A model generated the notes under the pieces. It was not told the DNA's origin. It ran no database searches and worked only from the letters and a program-made list of their open reading frames with translations. Shown one piece after another: positions 7,587 to 16,255 of a stretch of DNA of 32,557 nucleotides. Numbering within the stretch: position 1 is the first letter of the stretch; every line of letters begins with the position of its first letter. Origin of the DNA: Pseudomonadota bacterium (GTDB lineage Bacteria > Pseudomonadota > Alphaproteobacteria > Rhizobiales > Hyphomicrobiaceae); contig JAEXXM010000027.1 in assembly GCA_023405815.1 (NCBI GenBank), positions 1 through 32,557 on the forward strand, read 5' to 3'. A program made the translations under genes and the position numbers.

Positions 7587-10500
7587 ATGTCTATTCTTTT
7601 TCAGTATTTGCGCGGCCTCCATTTCAAGGCGACGCTTCTTGCATGCGCGGCGTGCGCCGCCATCGCTCTCCCTGCGTTGTCGGCCGATGCCATCATCGAC
7701 CGCGGCGACGCAGCCGTCACCGGCTTCTCAGGCGCCAAGCAGTGGGGCAACGTCCCCGACGGCGCATCCCGGGCCGATGTCACCTACATCGATACCGCCG
7801 GCGCAGTGCTGCGCCTATTTGATCTCGATAAGCTCGGTGGCCCGCCGTCCGGCGACCTCGCCAATGCTCCTTCGACCTTCCAGGCGACCGCGGCTGACAT
7901 AGGTCAGGTGTTCGGCGTCGCACTCGACAGCGACACCGCCAAGCGCGTCCCCAACATCTATGTGACGTCGACCTCCCTGTTCGGCCTGCAAATCGTCGCC
8001 AAGGACGGCCGCAGGCTCGTCAACGGCGAGCGCGGCGCGCGCTGGATGCCGGGGCAGTTCGGTGTTCCCAGAGGCGGCGGCCCTGGCTCGGTGTGGAAAA
8101 TCGACGGCATGTCCGGCGCCATCTCGCTCTTCGCCAACCTGAAGTACGACGGCAAGGACAACGCAGGTCCCGGTCTCGGGACCATCACCTATGACCCGGT
8201 CTCAGATCAGCTCTTCGTCGCCGACCTCGAGTTCGGGCTCATTCACCGTTTGGGCACCGACGGCAGCCAACGGGACATCTTCGACCACGGAACGACGGGG
8301 CGTGCCGCTGCGGGACTCGATGCCGTTCCCTACGATGCCGCGCGCCGCATGGGGATCGAGCGGCCGGAGTTCAATGTCGAGGAGCCCTCGACCTGGGGCC
8401 TCGCCGACGCTCGCCGCCGCGTGTTCGCACTCGCCGTGCAGGACGGCCGCGTCTACTACTCGGTCGCCAAGCCCTTGCAGGTTTGGTCCGTGGGGTTGAA
8501 CGCCGACGGCAGCTTCGCCGACGACGCGCGCGCCGAGTTCGACATCAAGGACACGCAGGGCGATAGCTTCGTCACCAGCATCGTCTTCGATGGCCCCGAT
8601 ACGCTGTACCTCTCGCAGCGCGGCGGCCTGACCGGCAGCTACGACTATCGCATCTTTGCCAAGCTGGAGAAGCCGGTCGTACGTCGCTATGCGCGCAAGC
8701 CCGGCGGCGAGGGCTGGTCCGAGGAGGTCGGCGAGTTCGCCGTCGGCTTCAAGCTGCCCTATCGGTCGACCCTTGGTGGCCTGGCACTGGGCTACGGCTA
8801 CGACACCGACGGCAACATCAACTATGGCAAGTGTCGCGAGACGCTGTGGACCACGGGCGAGCATTTGCGCGAAGGCGCCGATAAGAAGGGCGACGACAAG
8901 GATGGCGCGCGCGCCGTGCATGGCCTGCAGGGCACCAGCAAGACCAATGTTCGCCCTGCCAACGCGCCGCCCTTTGAGACATGGTTCGTCGACAACGACG
9001 GCCAGTTCGATGACGCCGACTTCTACAGCCGCGTCGGCGATATCGCGATCTACGATCCCTGCGACGAGCTTCCCGTCGCCGCCGAGCCCGCGCCGCCCTT
9101 GAGCCCGCCGCTCGTTCCTCAGCCCCACGCGGGCGTATGGATCAGCAAGCAGTGCACGCCGGCCCCGTTCGGTGGTCCAATTCACTGCACCATCACCGTG
9201 ACCAACAGCGGCAGCGCGATGCCGGAAGAGCCGGTCACCATCTGGGACGCGGCGACAATCCTCAGCGGCCCCGGCGCCGGCGGCGCCGTGACGATCAGCT
9301 CGGTCGTTCCCGACATACCGCATTGGTTCTGCTCGCCGGTGCCGACCGCCAATCTCTCGTGCACGCTTGCGCCCGAGCTGCTGCCTCCTGGCGCCAGCCA
9401 TTCTATCGACGTCACGATCGATACGGCGCCGTTGCTCGCGGCCGGCAATCACGGTTTCCGCAACTGCGCTGTGCTTGGCGCTCCCTGGTACGGCGAGGCC
9501 TGTGCCGAAGGCGGCACGCAGCTCGTGATCGTCAAATCCGCGCCGGCAGCTTGTCTGCCCGGGGGGGCCTGCACCTTCGGCATCACGGTGACCAACACCG
9601 GATCGCTCCCCTTCAGCGGCGATGTCGTGCTCAGCGACACCATGTTCATGGGCGGCGGCCCCGCGCTGCCGGCGCCGATCACGGCGATTGCGCCCCCGCT
9701 GGGCTGCGCGCCGGCACCGGCTGCCATGCCGTTCTCCTGCACAGCGCCGCTGACGCTCGCCGCCGGCGCCTCGCAGACTTTCGACATCACCGCGACCATG
9801 CCGATCGGCCCCGCGCCGGGATACTGGGCGCGCAATTGCGTTGCCGTGTCTGCACCGGGCGTTGCGCCACCCGTGCTCCCGCCAGCTATGCCGGCTCCGA
9901 GCAACGTGAGCTGCGCCTGGGTGCCCGTCGGCGCGCCTCTGCCGCTCAATAACCTGCGCCTCACCAAGTCTGCGCTGCACGCCGGCAAATGCGCCAAGGC
10001 GCCCGGCGATATCATCCTCTGCGACTACGAGATCGCGCTGACCAATGATGGCCCCTCGCCTTATCACGGCATGATCGGTCTCAACGAGACCGTCCCCGCG
10101 GCCTCGACCCTGACGGTCGCCGACCCGGCCTGGGCTTGCGCTGGCGGGCCGCCTGTCTATGCCTGCAACACGCTCGCCGCGGTCGATATCGCGGTGGGAG
10201 CGACGATGCATCTTCCGCTCCAGGTCTCGATCCCGCTGGCGCCGCTCGAAGCTGCCGGTTGCACGCTCCCCAACACGGCGGCGATCGTATTGCCCGCCGC
10301 CGGCACGGACGCCAACTTCGACGGCACCGATGATTCCGACACCGCCTTCGCCGACGCGTTCCTTTCCTGGGTCGACGGCTTCGGTGTGCTGCAAGTCACC
10401 TGCGATCCGACCAACCTCAAGACGACGAAGGTCTCCAAGGGTGACTGCGTCGCCGCGGGCAACAGCTTCCGCTGCGATTACACTGTCACCGTCTTCAACA

Positions 10501-11831
10501 TGGGCCCCGACCCCTATCACGGCCCGATGAAGCTCGACGAGCAGCTCGGCTTTGCGCCGACCTCGGTGTCGTTCTCGGCGCCCTGGGGCTGCCCGGGCGG
10601 CGGATCCAGCTATCAGTGCACGCATCCGCACGTCGATCTGGAGAAGGGTCAAAGCGTCGAGCTGCACGTCTCCGCCCAGGTGCCGGGGCGCCAGTGCCAG
10701 CTTATCAATCGCGCTGCCACCGTCTTCCCGGTCCCCGGAACGCGCTACAACAACGTTCTGGGCGACGACCTCGCCAGCGCGACGGCGAAGATTCCCGCAC
10801 CGGACTGCGAGAAACCGGAGCGGCCTCTGTGCGAGCCCGGCGCCAACGAGCTGCGTAGCGAAAGCGGCGCCTGCGTCTGCAAGACGGGGTACCTCCGCGA
10901 CCGCAAGCTGGGTTGCATTCCGATTGTCGCCGAGCCCGCGCTCTGCCCCGACGGGACACCTGTTCCCGCGAGCGGCCGCTGCGTCGAGGAGCCGAAGCCG
11001 CTCTGCGAGCCGGGGCGCAACGAGTATCGCAACGACGAGGGCGAGTGCGTCTGCAAGCGCGGCTACGAGCGCGACAAGCGTGGTCGCTGCGTCGAGGAGC
11101 TGAAACCGCTGTGCGATCCCGGTCCCAACGAGTATCGCAACGATAAAGGTCAGTGCGTCTGCAAGCGTGGCTTCGAGCGCGACAAGCGTGGTCGCTGCGT
11201 CGAGGAGCCGAAGCCGCAGTGCCAGCCCGGGCCGAACGAGTACCGCAACGACGACGGCGAGTGCGTCTGCAAGCGCGGGTTCGAGCGCGACAAACGCGGC
11301 CGCTGCGTCGAGGAGCCGAAGCCGCAGTGCCAGCCGGGGCCAAACGAGTATCGCAACGATAAAGGCCAGTGCGTCTGCAAGCGTGGCTTCGAGCGCGACA
11401 AGCGAGGCGTTTGCGTGAAACCGGCGGACCCTGCCGATGAGTGCCGCAAGAAGGGCTGGATATGGACCGGCAAGCGCTGCACCGAGCCAACCAACCCGGC
11501 TGAAGAGTGCCGCAAGAAAGGCAAAGTTTGGGATGGAAAGCGCTGCATAGATCAGCCGAGCCCGGCTGACGAGTGCCGCAAGAAGGGCTGGATCTGGACT
11601 GGCAAGCGCTGCATCGAGCCGAAGAAGCCCTGTCCGCCCGGCACTACCGGCACGCCGCCGAACTGCAAGACGGTCGAGAAGCCGAAGTGCCCGCGCGGCA
11701 TGATAGGCACCCCGCCGAACTGCAAGCCGATCGTGATCCCGAAGTGCCCCAGCGGCACCATCGGTATCCCGCCGAACTGCAAACCCGTCGCGAAGCCGAA
11801 CGGCACAACGCCCTCGACGGTCCCACGTTGA
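7587..11831 (+). CDS. Giant secreted modular protein: propeller-like, four DUF11-like domains and Cys-rich repeats
   Basis: The protein has 1414 residues. The ATG at 7587 places a signal peptide at the N-terminus (TLLACAACAAIALPALSADA). Residues about 35-490 are propeller-like (TYDPVSDQLFVADLEFGLI, SFVTSIVFDGPDTLYLSQRG). Four DUF11-like domains start at about 514, 646, 790 and 944, each opening as lxKxxxxxC followed by CxYxIxVTNxG. From about 1075 come EGF-like Cys-rich repeats: four 36-residue units plus a degenerate one. Then follow three 22-residue PADECRKKGWIWTGKRC-type units and three TPPNCK units. No sortase, autotransporter or membrane anchor is visible. A surface or adhesive matrix role is inferred only. 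Earlier in-frame TTG starts exist (7509) but would spoil the signal peptide. Confidence 0.85.
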   Translation: MSILFQYLRGLHFKATLLACAACAAIALPALSADAIIDRGDAAVTGFSGAKQWGNVPDGASRADVTYIDTAGAVLRLFDLDKLGGPPSGDLANAPSTFQATAADIGQVFGVALDSDTAKRVPNIYVTSTSLFGLQIVAKDGRRLVNGERGARWMPGQFGVPRGGGPGSVWKIDGMSGAISLFANLKYDGKDNAGPGLGTITYDPVSDQLFVADLEFGLIHRLGTDGSQRDIFDHGTTGRAAAGLDAVPYDAARRMGIERPEFNVEEPSTWGLADARRRVFALAVQDGRVYYSVAKPLQVWSVGLNADGSFADDARAEFDIKDTQGDSFVTSIVFDGPDTLYLSQRGGLTGSYDYRIFAKLEKPVVRRYARKPGGEGWSEEVGEFAVGFKLPYRSTLGGLALGYGYDTDGNINYGKCRETLWTTGEHLREGADKKGDDKDGARAVHGLQGTSKTNVRPANAPPFETWFVDNDGQFDDADFYSRVGDIAIYDPCDELPVAAEPAPPLSPPLVPQPHAGVWISKQCTPAPFGGPIHCTITVTNSGSAMPEEPVTIWDAATILSGPGAGGAVTISSVVPDIPHWFCSPVPTANLSCTLAPELLPPGASHSIDVTIDTAPLLAAGNHGFRNCAVLGAPWYGEACAEGGTQLVIVKSAPAACLPGGACTFGITVTNTGSLPFSGDVVLSDTMFMGGGPALPAPITAIAPPLGCAPAPAAMPFSCTAPLTLAAGASQTFDITATMPIGPAPGYWARNCVAVSAPGVAPPVLPPAMPAPSNVSCAWVPVGAPLPLNNLRLTKSALHAGKCAKAPGDIILCDYEIALTNDGPSPYHGMIGLNETVPAASTLTVADPAWACAGGPPVYACNTLAAVDIAVGATMHLPLQVSIPLAPLEAAGCTLPNTAAIVLPAAGTDANFDGTDDSDTAFADAFLSWVDGFGVLQVTCDPTNLKTTKVSKGDCVAAGNSFRCDYTVTVFNMGPDPYHGPMKLDEQLGFAPTSVSFSAPWGCPGGGSSYQCTHPHVDLEKGQSVELHVSAQVPGRQCQLINRAATVFPVPGTRYNNVLGDDLASATAKIPAPDCEKPERPLCEPGANELRSESGACVCKTGYLRDRKLGCIPIVAEPALCPDGTPVPASGRCVEEPKPLCEPGRNEYRNDEGECVCKRGYERDKRGRCVEELKPLCDPGPNEYRNDKGQCVCKRGFERDKRGRCVEEPKPQCQPGPNEYRNDDGECVCKRGFERDKRGRCVEEPKPQCQPGPNEYRNDKGQCVCKRGFERDKRGVCVKPADPADECRKKGWIWTGKRCTEPTNPAEECRKKGKVWDGKRCIDQPSPADECRKKGWIWTGKRCIEPKKPCPPGTTGTPPNCKTVEKPKCPRGMIGTPPNCKPIVIPKCPSGTIGIPPNCKPVAKPNGTTPSTVPR
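10995..11426 (+). repeat. Four tandem 108-bp coding repeats (EGF-like units)
   Basis: The units are 10995-11102, 11103-11210, 11211-11318 and 11319-11426. Each encodes 36 residues of the form KPxCxPGxNEYRNDxGxCVC then KRGxERDKRGRCVEE, with four Cys. Units 2, 3 and 4 are nearly identical in DNA, which points to recent duplication. A diverged fifth copy precedes them at about 10825-10917. Confidence 0.9.
11430..11627 (+). repeat. Three tandem 66-bp coding repeats (ECRKKG-W-GKRC units)
   Basis: The units are 11430-11495, 11496-11561 and 11562-11627, each 22 residues of the form PADECRKKGWIWTGKRC plus five linker residues, with two Cys. The middle copy is the most diverged (GKVWDGKRC). Confidence 0.85.
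11628..11795 (+). repeat. Three CPxGTxGTPPNCK coding repeats
   Basis: The units are 11628-11681, 11682-11738 and 11739-11795 (18, 19 and 19 residues), each with the CPxGxxGxPPNCK pattern. This motif is common at the C-terminus of secreted Hyphomicrobiales proteins. Confidence 0.8.
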
Positions 11832-11901
11832 AAAGCAATCGCAGGAAGGACGCCGAGGGGTAGTGGGCTGGATGCCGTATCGTTAGACTTTGAGGGGGCG
11901 T

Positions 11902-11978
11902 TGGTAGCGGGAGGCGGACTCGAACCGCCGACCTAAGGATTATGAGACCTTCGCTCTAACCACCTGAGCTATCCCGCC
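11902..11978 (-). tRNA. tRNA-Met (CAU)
   Basis: A 77-base cloverleaf with encoded CCA. The acceptor GGCGGGA pairs with UCCCGCU through a G1:U72 wobble. The D arm is GCUC/GAGC and the T arm GGCGG-UUCGAGU-CCGCC. The anticodon loop CUCAUAA gives CAU. The lack of a C1:A72 mismatch argues for elongator rather than initiator Met; a lysidine-modified tRNA-Ile2 is a less likely reading. The anticodon stem has a U31:U39 mismatch. Confidence 0.88.
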
Positions 11979-12043
11979 ACATGGCGCGCATTTACTTGGC
12001 ACGCGCCGAAACTGTCAAGAATCCGCGGCCATGAGGGACGGAT

Positions 12044-12760
12044 TTATTCGGCCGCAACCGGACGGGCCGCCGCGCCGCGCTTGGCGAAACGCACCATCGT
12101 GAATAGGCCGAACGGGCGCAGCGACTTGCGCTCGACCAGCTCGAGGTCGTCGCAAACCTCGACGCGCGAAAGATCGAACACCGAGCGCCAGCCGATCTTG
12201 TCGGCGAACGGCGCCATGCGCCGCTCCACCCAGCCCCGCACGCCCTGGCGCTGGCTGAAATGGTTGACCAGCATGACTTCGCCGCCCGGCTTCACGACGC
12301 GCGCGAGCTCACGCATCACCTTCTCGGGGTCGGGAACGACAGTCATCACGAACATTGCGACGACCGTATCAAAGGAGGCATCCGGGAACTTCAGGTCCGA
12401 GGCATCCATCTCGTGCAGGCCGGTCACATGATCGAGCCGCTCCTGGGCGACGCGCTCGCGCGCCTTTTCGAGCATCTCCGGAGAAAGGTCGATACCGGTG
12501 ACCTCGAGGTGGCGTTTGTAGTCCGGCAGTGACAGGCCCGTGCCCACGCCCACTTCCAGCACCCGACCGCGGGTCTTGTTGAGCACCTGGACGGCGTGTC
12601 GGCGACTTTCCCCGGCGACGAGGCCGAACGTGTAGTCGTAGACCGGTGCCCAGCGACGGTAGGCGTCGAGGACGTCGGTCTCGTCGATACGCCCGATGCT
12701 GACGACACGCCCATGGACGCGTTGCAGTGCAGGTTGACGGCGATAATCAGTTTGCGACAT
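12044..12760 (-). CDS. pmtA: SAM-dependent methyltransferase, probable phosphatidylethanolamine N-methyltransferase
   Basis: The protein has 238 residues and a class I Rossmann methyltransferase fold. Seen: YRRWAPVYDYTFGLV near the N-terminus, motif I LEVGVGTGLSLP (68-79), the acidic ribose-binding GIDLSPEML, MDASDLKFPDASFDTVVAMF, and post-motif VVKPGGEVMLVNHF. The RWAPVYD start and the overall layout match bacterial PmtA, which methylates phosphatidylethanolamine stepwise towards phosphatidylcholine. UbiE-type quinone methyltransferases are the main alternative. ATG 12760 was chosen; GTG 12769 would add three residues. It lies 40 bases downstream of mnmA on the same strand, probably in one transcript, with tRNA-Met following. 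Confidence 0.75.
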   Translation of the reverse strand: MSQTDYRRQPALQRVHGRVVSIGRIDETDVLDAYRRWAPVYDYTFGLVAGESRRHAVQVLNKTRGRVLEVGVGTGLSLPDYKRHLEVTGIDLSPEMLEKARERVAQERLDHVTGLHEMDASDLKFPDASFDTVVAMFVMTVVPDPEKVMRELARVVKPGGEVMLVNHFSQRQGVRGWVERRMAPFADKIGWRSVFDLSRVEVCDDLELVERKSLRPFGLFTMVRFAKRGAAARPVAAE

Positions 12761-12800
12761 CGATCTCACGAACCCTTGGACCCACGCCCTTCAAATTCAT

Positions 12801-14012
12801 CTACCTGTGCTCACGGCTCAGCTCGGCCACCTGGGCAGCGCCAGGCTGCCGCGCGATGGCGCGGGCGATGAACCCGCCGCCGAGAAGCCGGGCGTCGCCG
12901 GCGCCGCTGGCGTAGAACACGCACGCCTGCCCCGCCGCTACCCCGTCCTCGCCGTCTTCTAGCACAACGGTGGCTGTCCCGTCCGCTTCCGCAAAAAGCG
13001 TTGCCGCTTGAGGCGGTTGCGACGAGCGTACGCGCGCGAAGATGGGCAGACCCTCGGCGGCCGCCTCCTCGAACGGCACATCGCCGAGCCAGTTGGTGTT
13101 TCTAAGCAGGAGGCTTTTTGTCCGCAAGCAGTCACGCGGTCCCACCACGACCTCGTTGCGCTCGGCGTCGAGCCGCACGACGTAAAGTGGTTCGGGGCCC
13201 GGGATGCGCAGCCCTTTGCGCTGGCCGATCGTGTAATTGATGATGCCTTCGTGGCGGCCGAGGCGGCGCCCATCGATGTGAACGATGTCGCCCGGCTTCA
13301 GTGCGCCCGGCTTCAGCCGCTCGATGACGCCCGTGTAGCGCCCTGTGGGCACGAAGCAGATGTCCTGGCTGTCGGCCTTCTCGGCCACCGGGAGCCCGAA
13401 CGTGCGCGCGAGGTTCCGGACCTCGGCCTTCGGCATGCCGCCGAGCGGGAACCACAGGTGCCGCAGCTGCTCGGCCGTTGTCGCGAATAGGAAATAGCTC
13501 TGGTCCCGGTCTGCATCGACGGCCCGCAGAAGCTCCGGCCCGCTGGCACCCTCGCGGCGCTGGATGTAGTGCCCGGTCGCCAGCACGTCGGCGCCGAGCT
13601 CCTTGGCGGTACCGAGTAGGTCCCGGAACTTGATCTGCTGGTTGCAGGTGACGCACGGGATCGGCGTCTCGCCGGCAGCATAGCTCTCCGCAAAGCTGTC
13701 GATGACCGCCGACGCGAACCGGTTCTCGTAGTCGAGCACGTAGTGGGGTATGCCAATCGCATCTGCAACCCGGCGGGCGTCGTGGATGTCCTGCCCGGCG
13801 CAGCAGCTCCCCTTGCGCCCCGTTGCGGCACCGTGGTCGTAGAGCTGCAGGGTGATCCCGATCACCTCGTGGCCGGCCTGGTGCATCAGGGCTGCGACCA
13901 CCGACGAGTCGACGCCGCCCGACATGGCGACCACCACGCGCCGGCGCGCGCCGCCGGCGGACGGGCCGGAGGCGGGGTCGCTATGGCCAGTAAAGGGCAC
14001 GTTTTCGGTCAC
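12801..14012 (-). CDS. mnmA: tRNA-specific 2-thiouridylase MnmA
   Basis: The protein has 403 residues. It thiolates U34 of tRNA-Lys, -Glu and -Gln using ATP and a persulfide relay. The PP-loop AMSGGVDSS is at 29-37. The catalytic Cys pair is Cys123 (CNQQIKF) and Cys219 (SQDICFVP). Family signatures VLATGHYI, DQSYFLFATT, GINYTIGQRKGL-like (GIINYTIGQRKGL) and the C-terminal beta-barrel are present. Length exceeds the E. coli enzyme mainly by an N-terminal extension of about 20 residues. The start is GTG at 14012, with no strong Shine-Dalgarno. Cytoplasmic housekeeping enzyme. Confidence 0.95.
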   Translation of the reverse strand: MTENVPFTGHSDPASGPSAGGARRRVVVAMSGGVDSSVVAALMHQAGHEVIGITLQLYDHGAATGRKGSCCAGQDIHDARRVADAIGIPHYVLDYENRFASAVIDSFAESYAAGETPIPCVTCNQQIKFRDLLGTAKELGADVLATGHYIQRREGASGPELLRAVDADRDQSYFLFATTAEQLRHLWFPLGGMPKAEVRNLARTFGLPVAEKADSQDICFVPTGRYTGVIERLKPGALKPGDIVHIDGRRLGRHEGIINYTIGQRKGLRIPGPEPLYVVRLDAERNEVVVGPRDCLRTKSLLLRNTNWLGDVPFEEAAAEGLPIFARVRSSQPPQAATLFAEADGTATVVLEDGEDGVAAGQACVFYASGAGDARLLGGGFIARAIARQPGAAQVAELSREHR

Positions 14013-14310
14013 GCGTCGGGGACCAGCACTCTTCTTGACGATCGGGCTTCGTCCGCCTGGGCGCCTCGCTGCGCCGCGGATGCCGGCGAACTTAGGGCCG
14101 GATCGGGGGGATACGCAAGTTGGCGTCCGGGAGGACCGCCTGGGCGCCGCATCGGCCCCGCCTCGATCGCCCGCACCGGTCCTTGGTTTCGTAAACCTTA
14201 ATTGTCTGCAGGATGACGCGGACGGCCCGATTTATGTTATGTTTACTCAAGGGCTTAGGTCAGCGTTAATCGTGTTGGTCTAAGACTGATAGCTGGTCAG
14301 CGAGTGTGTA
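14013..14310. other. Intergenic region between mnmA and sciP
   Basis: 298 bases between divergent genes. The half nearest sciP is AT-rich compared with its surroundings and holds TTAA at 14198-14201 and the CtrA-like box at 14255-14269. No open frame here looks coding. Confidence 0.6.
14255..14269. promoter_or_regulatory. Putative CtrA box upstream of sciP
   Basis: TTAG-GTCAGCG-TTAA has the exact 7-base spacing of the CtrA consensus TTAA-N7-TTAA with one mismatch. It ends 41 bases before the sciP ATG. CtrA activates sciP in Caulobacter, so a site here makes sense. Unverified. Confidence 0.5.
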
Positions 14311-14598
14311 ATGAGTATCATGACCGAGCAACAGATGAGAGCGCGGGTGCGCTACGTTATCGGGCCCGATGGGAGCCCGCTGACGATTGCGGATCTCCCT
14401 CCTAAAGATACGAAGCGTTGGGTGATCCGCCGTAAAGCGGAAGTGGTCGCTGCCGTTCGCGGTGGCCTGCTCAGCATCGAGGAGGCATGCGACCGCTATA
14501 AGCTGACCGTCGACGAGTTTCTCTCCTGGCAGAGATCGATCGACAAGCATGGGCTTCCGGGCCTGCGGGCGACGCGCATTCAAGAGTACCGCGACTGA
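14311..14598 (+). CDS. sciP: CtrA inhibitor SciP (DUF1153 family)
   Basis: The protein has 95 residues. SciP binds CtrA on DNA and blocks its transcriptional activation; it is a small helix-turn-helix protein restricted to alphaproteobacteria. Seen: VRYVIGPDGSPLTIADLPP (about 13-31), RWVIRRKAEVVAAVRGGLL (38-56), the helix-turn-helix region SIEEACDRYKLTVDEFLSWQ (57-76) and the ending HGLPGLRATRIQEYRD, a near-standard DUF1153 sequence at full length. A second ATG at 14320 is also possible. ctrA lies about 1.8 kb downstream on the same strand, and a CtrA-like box precedes the gene, consistent with a negative feedback loop. Confidence 0.93.
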   Translation: MSIMTEQQMRARVRYVIGPDGSPLTIADLPPKDTKRWVIRRKAEVVAAVRGGLLSIEEACDRYKLTVDEFLSWQRSIDKHGLPGLRATRIQEYRD

Positions 14599-14632
14599 CA
14601 GTCCGTGATGGCGGCTGCGGAGGACCCCTCCG

Positions 14633-15184
14633 CTAGTTGCTTTTCGGAGCGGGTTTCTTCTTGCCTTCCGTCGGAAGGGGAGGGGGCTGTGGCGTGCTCT
14701 CCGACCAGCCCCCCGATTGTGCTTCCGCGCAGCCGATCGCTCCCGACCCCCAGCGGCGTGCGTCGGCCTCCATCGATTTTGCCATCGCCTCCGGCATCTT
14801 GACGTTCTCGAATGTGAGCGCAGTGCTGTCGTTCTCGAGCGCGATGCCGATGCGGTACGCGCGCGGGCCCTTCGGATTGTCAGACAGACGGTTGCGCTCG
14901 TGGATCGAGATTTCCGCCTTGCCGCCCTTGCCGGGCGGATCGGCCTCGGCGTGATAGACGTAGTCCGCCTTTAGCGGCCCCGTGGAGCCAAACCAGCAGC
15001 TCAAGGCCCCACGCGCGATCCGCTCGTAGACCTCCGTCGGGGAGCCGACAATGGTTGCCTCACTCAGCGTGCCGACGAGCTCGGGGAGGCTCGGAAGGCT
15101 TGAACCGTTGCCGGAGCAACCGCCGCCGCTGGCCACAGCCAGGGCTATCAGTCCGGCAAGGGTTGGGCGCAAGGCGATTTGCAT
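14633..15184 (-). CDS. Putative secreted protein or lipoprotein
   Basis: The protein has 183 residues from ATG 15184. The N-terminus is signal-like (LRPTLAGLIALAVASGGGCSG) with a Cys at about residue 23, but the lipobox is atypical (GGGC), so lipidation is uncertain. The mature domain contains EVYERIARGALSCWFG, YVYHAEADPPGKGGKAEISI and GPRAYRIGIALENDSTALTF. The tail is Pro- and Lys-rich (PPLPTEGKKKPAPKSN). No enzyme motif was recognised. Longer frames begin at TTG 15286 or ATG 15229, but they place the hydrophobic segment internally. It is convergent with sciP. Confidence 0.65.
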   Translation of the reverse strand: MQIALRPTLAGLIALAVASGGGCSGNGSSLPSLPELVGTLSEATIVGSPTEVYERIARGALSCWFGSTGPLKADYVYHAEADPPGKGGKAEISIHERNRLSDNPKGPRAYRIGIALENDSTALTFENVKMPEAMAKSMEADARRWGSGAIGCAEAQSGGWSESTPQPPPLPTEGKKKPAPKSN

Positions 15185-15370
15185 TGCCGACAGGGCTCTC
15201 GCGGCCGTTGGAGATGCGCAGGCCGGCATCGTGCCGCGCTTCGAGGCCCTCGTGACACGCACGGGGTGCGAAAACAAGGCCGCCAACGCGACAAGGCGTT
15301 AGCGGCCTTTGGCCCCGTTCGGGGTGCAGTTCTGGGAAGTGGTCCGCGGCTTTGCGCTGCCAAGGGCCGT

Positions 15371-15748
15371 TCAGCGTAGCGCGGCGGCGCTCCGGTCCGA
15401 GCGGCGACGGCTACGGAGCTGTTCGTGGCTCGTCGGCGAATCGGCTCTCGCCACCTGCTCGAGCGCCTCGTCCCGCTCGCGCAGGGCCGCCTCGAGCTTC
15501 ACACGCAGGCCATCCGCCGATGCCTTGAGGTTGTCGCGCCGCTGGCTCGCCGACTTGGCGAAGGTGGAATAGGCGAAATGCGCCGGATCGCGAACGCCGG
15601 TACGCTCCTCTTCGGCCTTGATCTGGCGATCGAGATCGCTGGCCATGCCGTCGAACTCGCGGATCATGTGCTCCAAATCGGCGACTTTGCGACCCATTTC
15701 GTCGGCGGCAAAACGCTTCAGCCTCAACGCCGATTCACGTGCTTTCAT
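15371..15748 (-). CDS. fliJ: Flagellar export protein FliJ
   Basis: The protein has 125 residues and is almost wholly helical coiled coil, as expected for the FliJ chaperone that works with the FliI ATPase at the flagellar export apparatus. Seen: MKARESALRLKRFAADEMGR, VADLEHMIREFDGMASDLDR and EEERTGVRDPAHFAYSTFAK, the last two being typical of the alphaproteobacterial FliJ-like family. The C-terminal half keeps heptads up to about residue 105, then becomes Ser/Arg-rich. Divergent from ctrA with a 648-base gap. fliI is not adjacent on either side within the window. Confidence 0.85.
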   Translation of the reverse strand: MKARESALRLKRFAADEMGRKVADLEHMIREFDGMASDLDRQIKAEEERTGVRDPAHFAYSTFAKSASQRRDNLKASADGLRVKLEAALRERDEALEQVARADSPTSHEQLRSRRRSDRSAAALR

Positions 15749-15917
15749 TGTTCGATACCCCGGACTAACTCGAACTCGCGCCGTAAACTAAACAAGAAGC
15801 GTGCCAGCGCTGCCGTTTACAGTCCGCACGCGCAGTTCGGCAGCGTGCGGAAGAGCCCAATTATCGGGCTGCGTGCGGGCGGCGCACAACGTTCGCACCA
15901 AATCTGACACGCGCCCA

Positions 15918-15932
15918 TTAAGTTGCGGTAAA
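15918..15932. promoter_or_regulatory. Possible CtrA box
   Basis: TTAA-GTTGCGG-TAAA, which on the other strand reads TTTA-N7-TTAA. Spacing matches the CtrA consensus but the second half is off by one base. It lies 170 bases upstream of fliJ and about 465 upstream of ctrA. Confidence 0.3.
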
Positions 15933-16255
15933 GCAACGCGAAGATCAATCCCTTCACCAGCGGTGCCATTGAGGCAAAAAAACGGCAGCCTGCCCCTAGG
16001 GGGGTGCCGCGAATTCTGTTACCTCTTGATTCGTAAACGCATTGGGCTTGCGTGGCACCGACCTCGACCAGCGGTATTTCCGGCGGGAGATATGGTCAGG
16101 GATGGCGCGCCGTCGCCGGCTCCGGGTACTTCGGCTTACCAGCACATATATATGGTTTCAGCGCAGCTTGACCGCTGCGGATGCCCTGACTTGTCCGGCG
16201 ATCTCGTGTCGAGGGCGAATGGGATCTGGCGCCAGCAAGGTAACCAAGTTGCTTA

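Noticed and set aside
9561..9567. Run of seven G inside the giant secreted protein as a phase-variation tract
   Set aside because: The frame is continuous across it and seven G is not long enough to infer slippage in a GC-rich genome.
8202..10667. Long antisense frame (821 codons) opposite the giant secreted protein
   Set aside because: The opposite strand has a signal peptide, domain structure and repeats. The antisense product is Arg/Gly/His-rich without motifs, as expected from GC-rich codon bias.
10995..11807. Tandem repeats considered as a CRISPR array
   Set aside because: The repeats are contiguous, in frame and coding, with no spacers.
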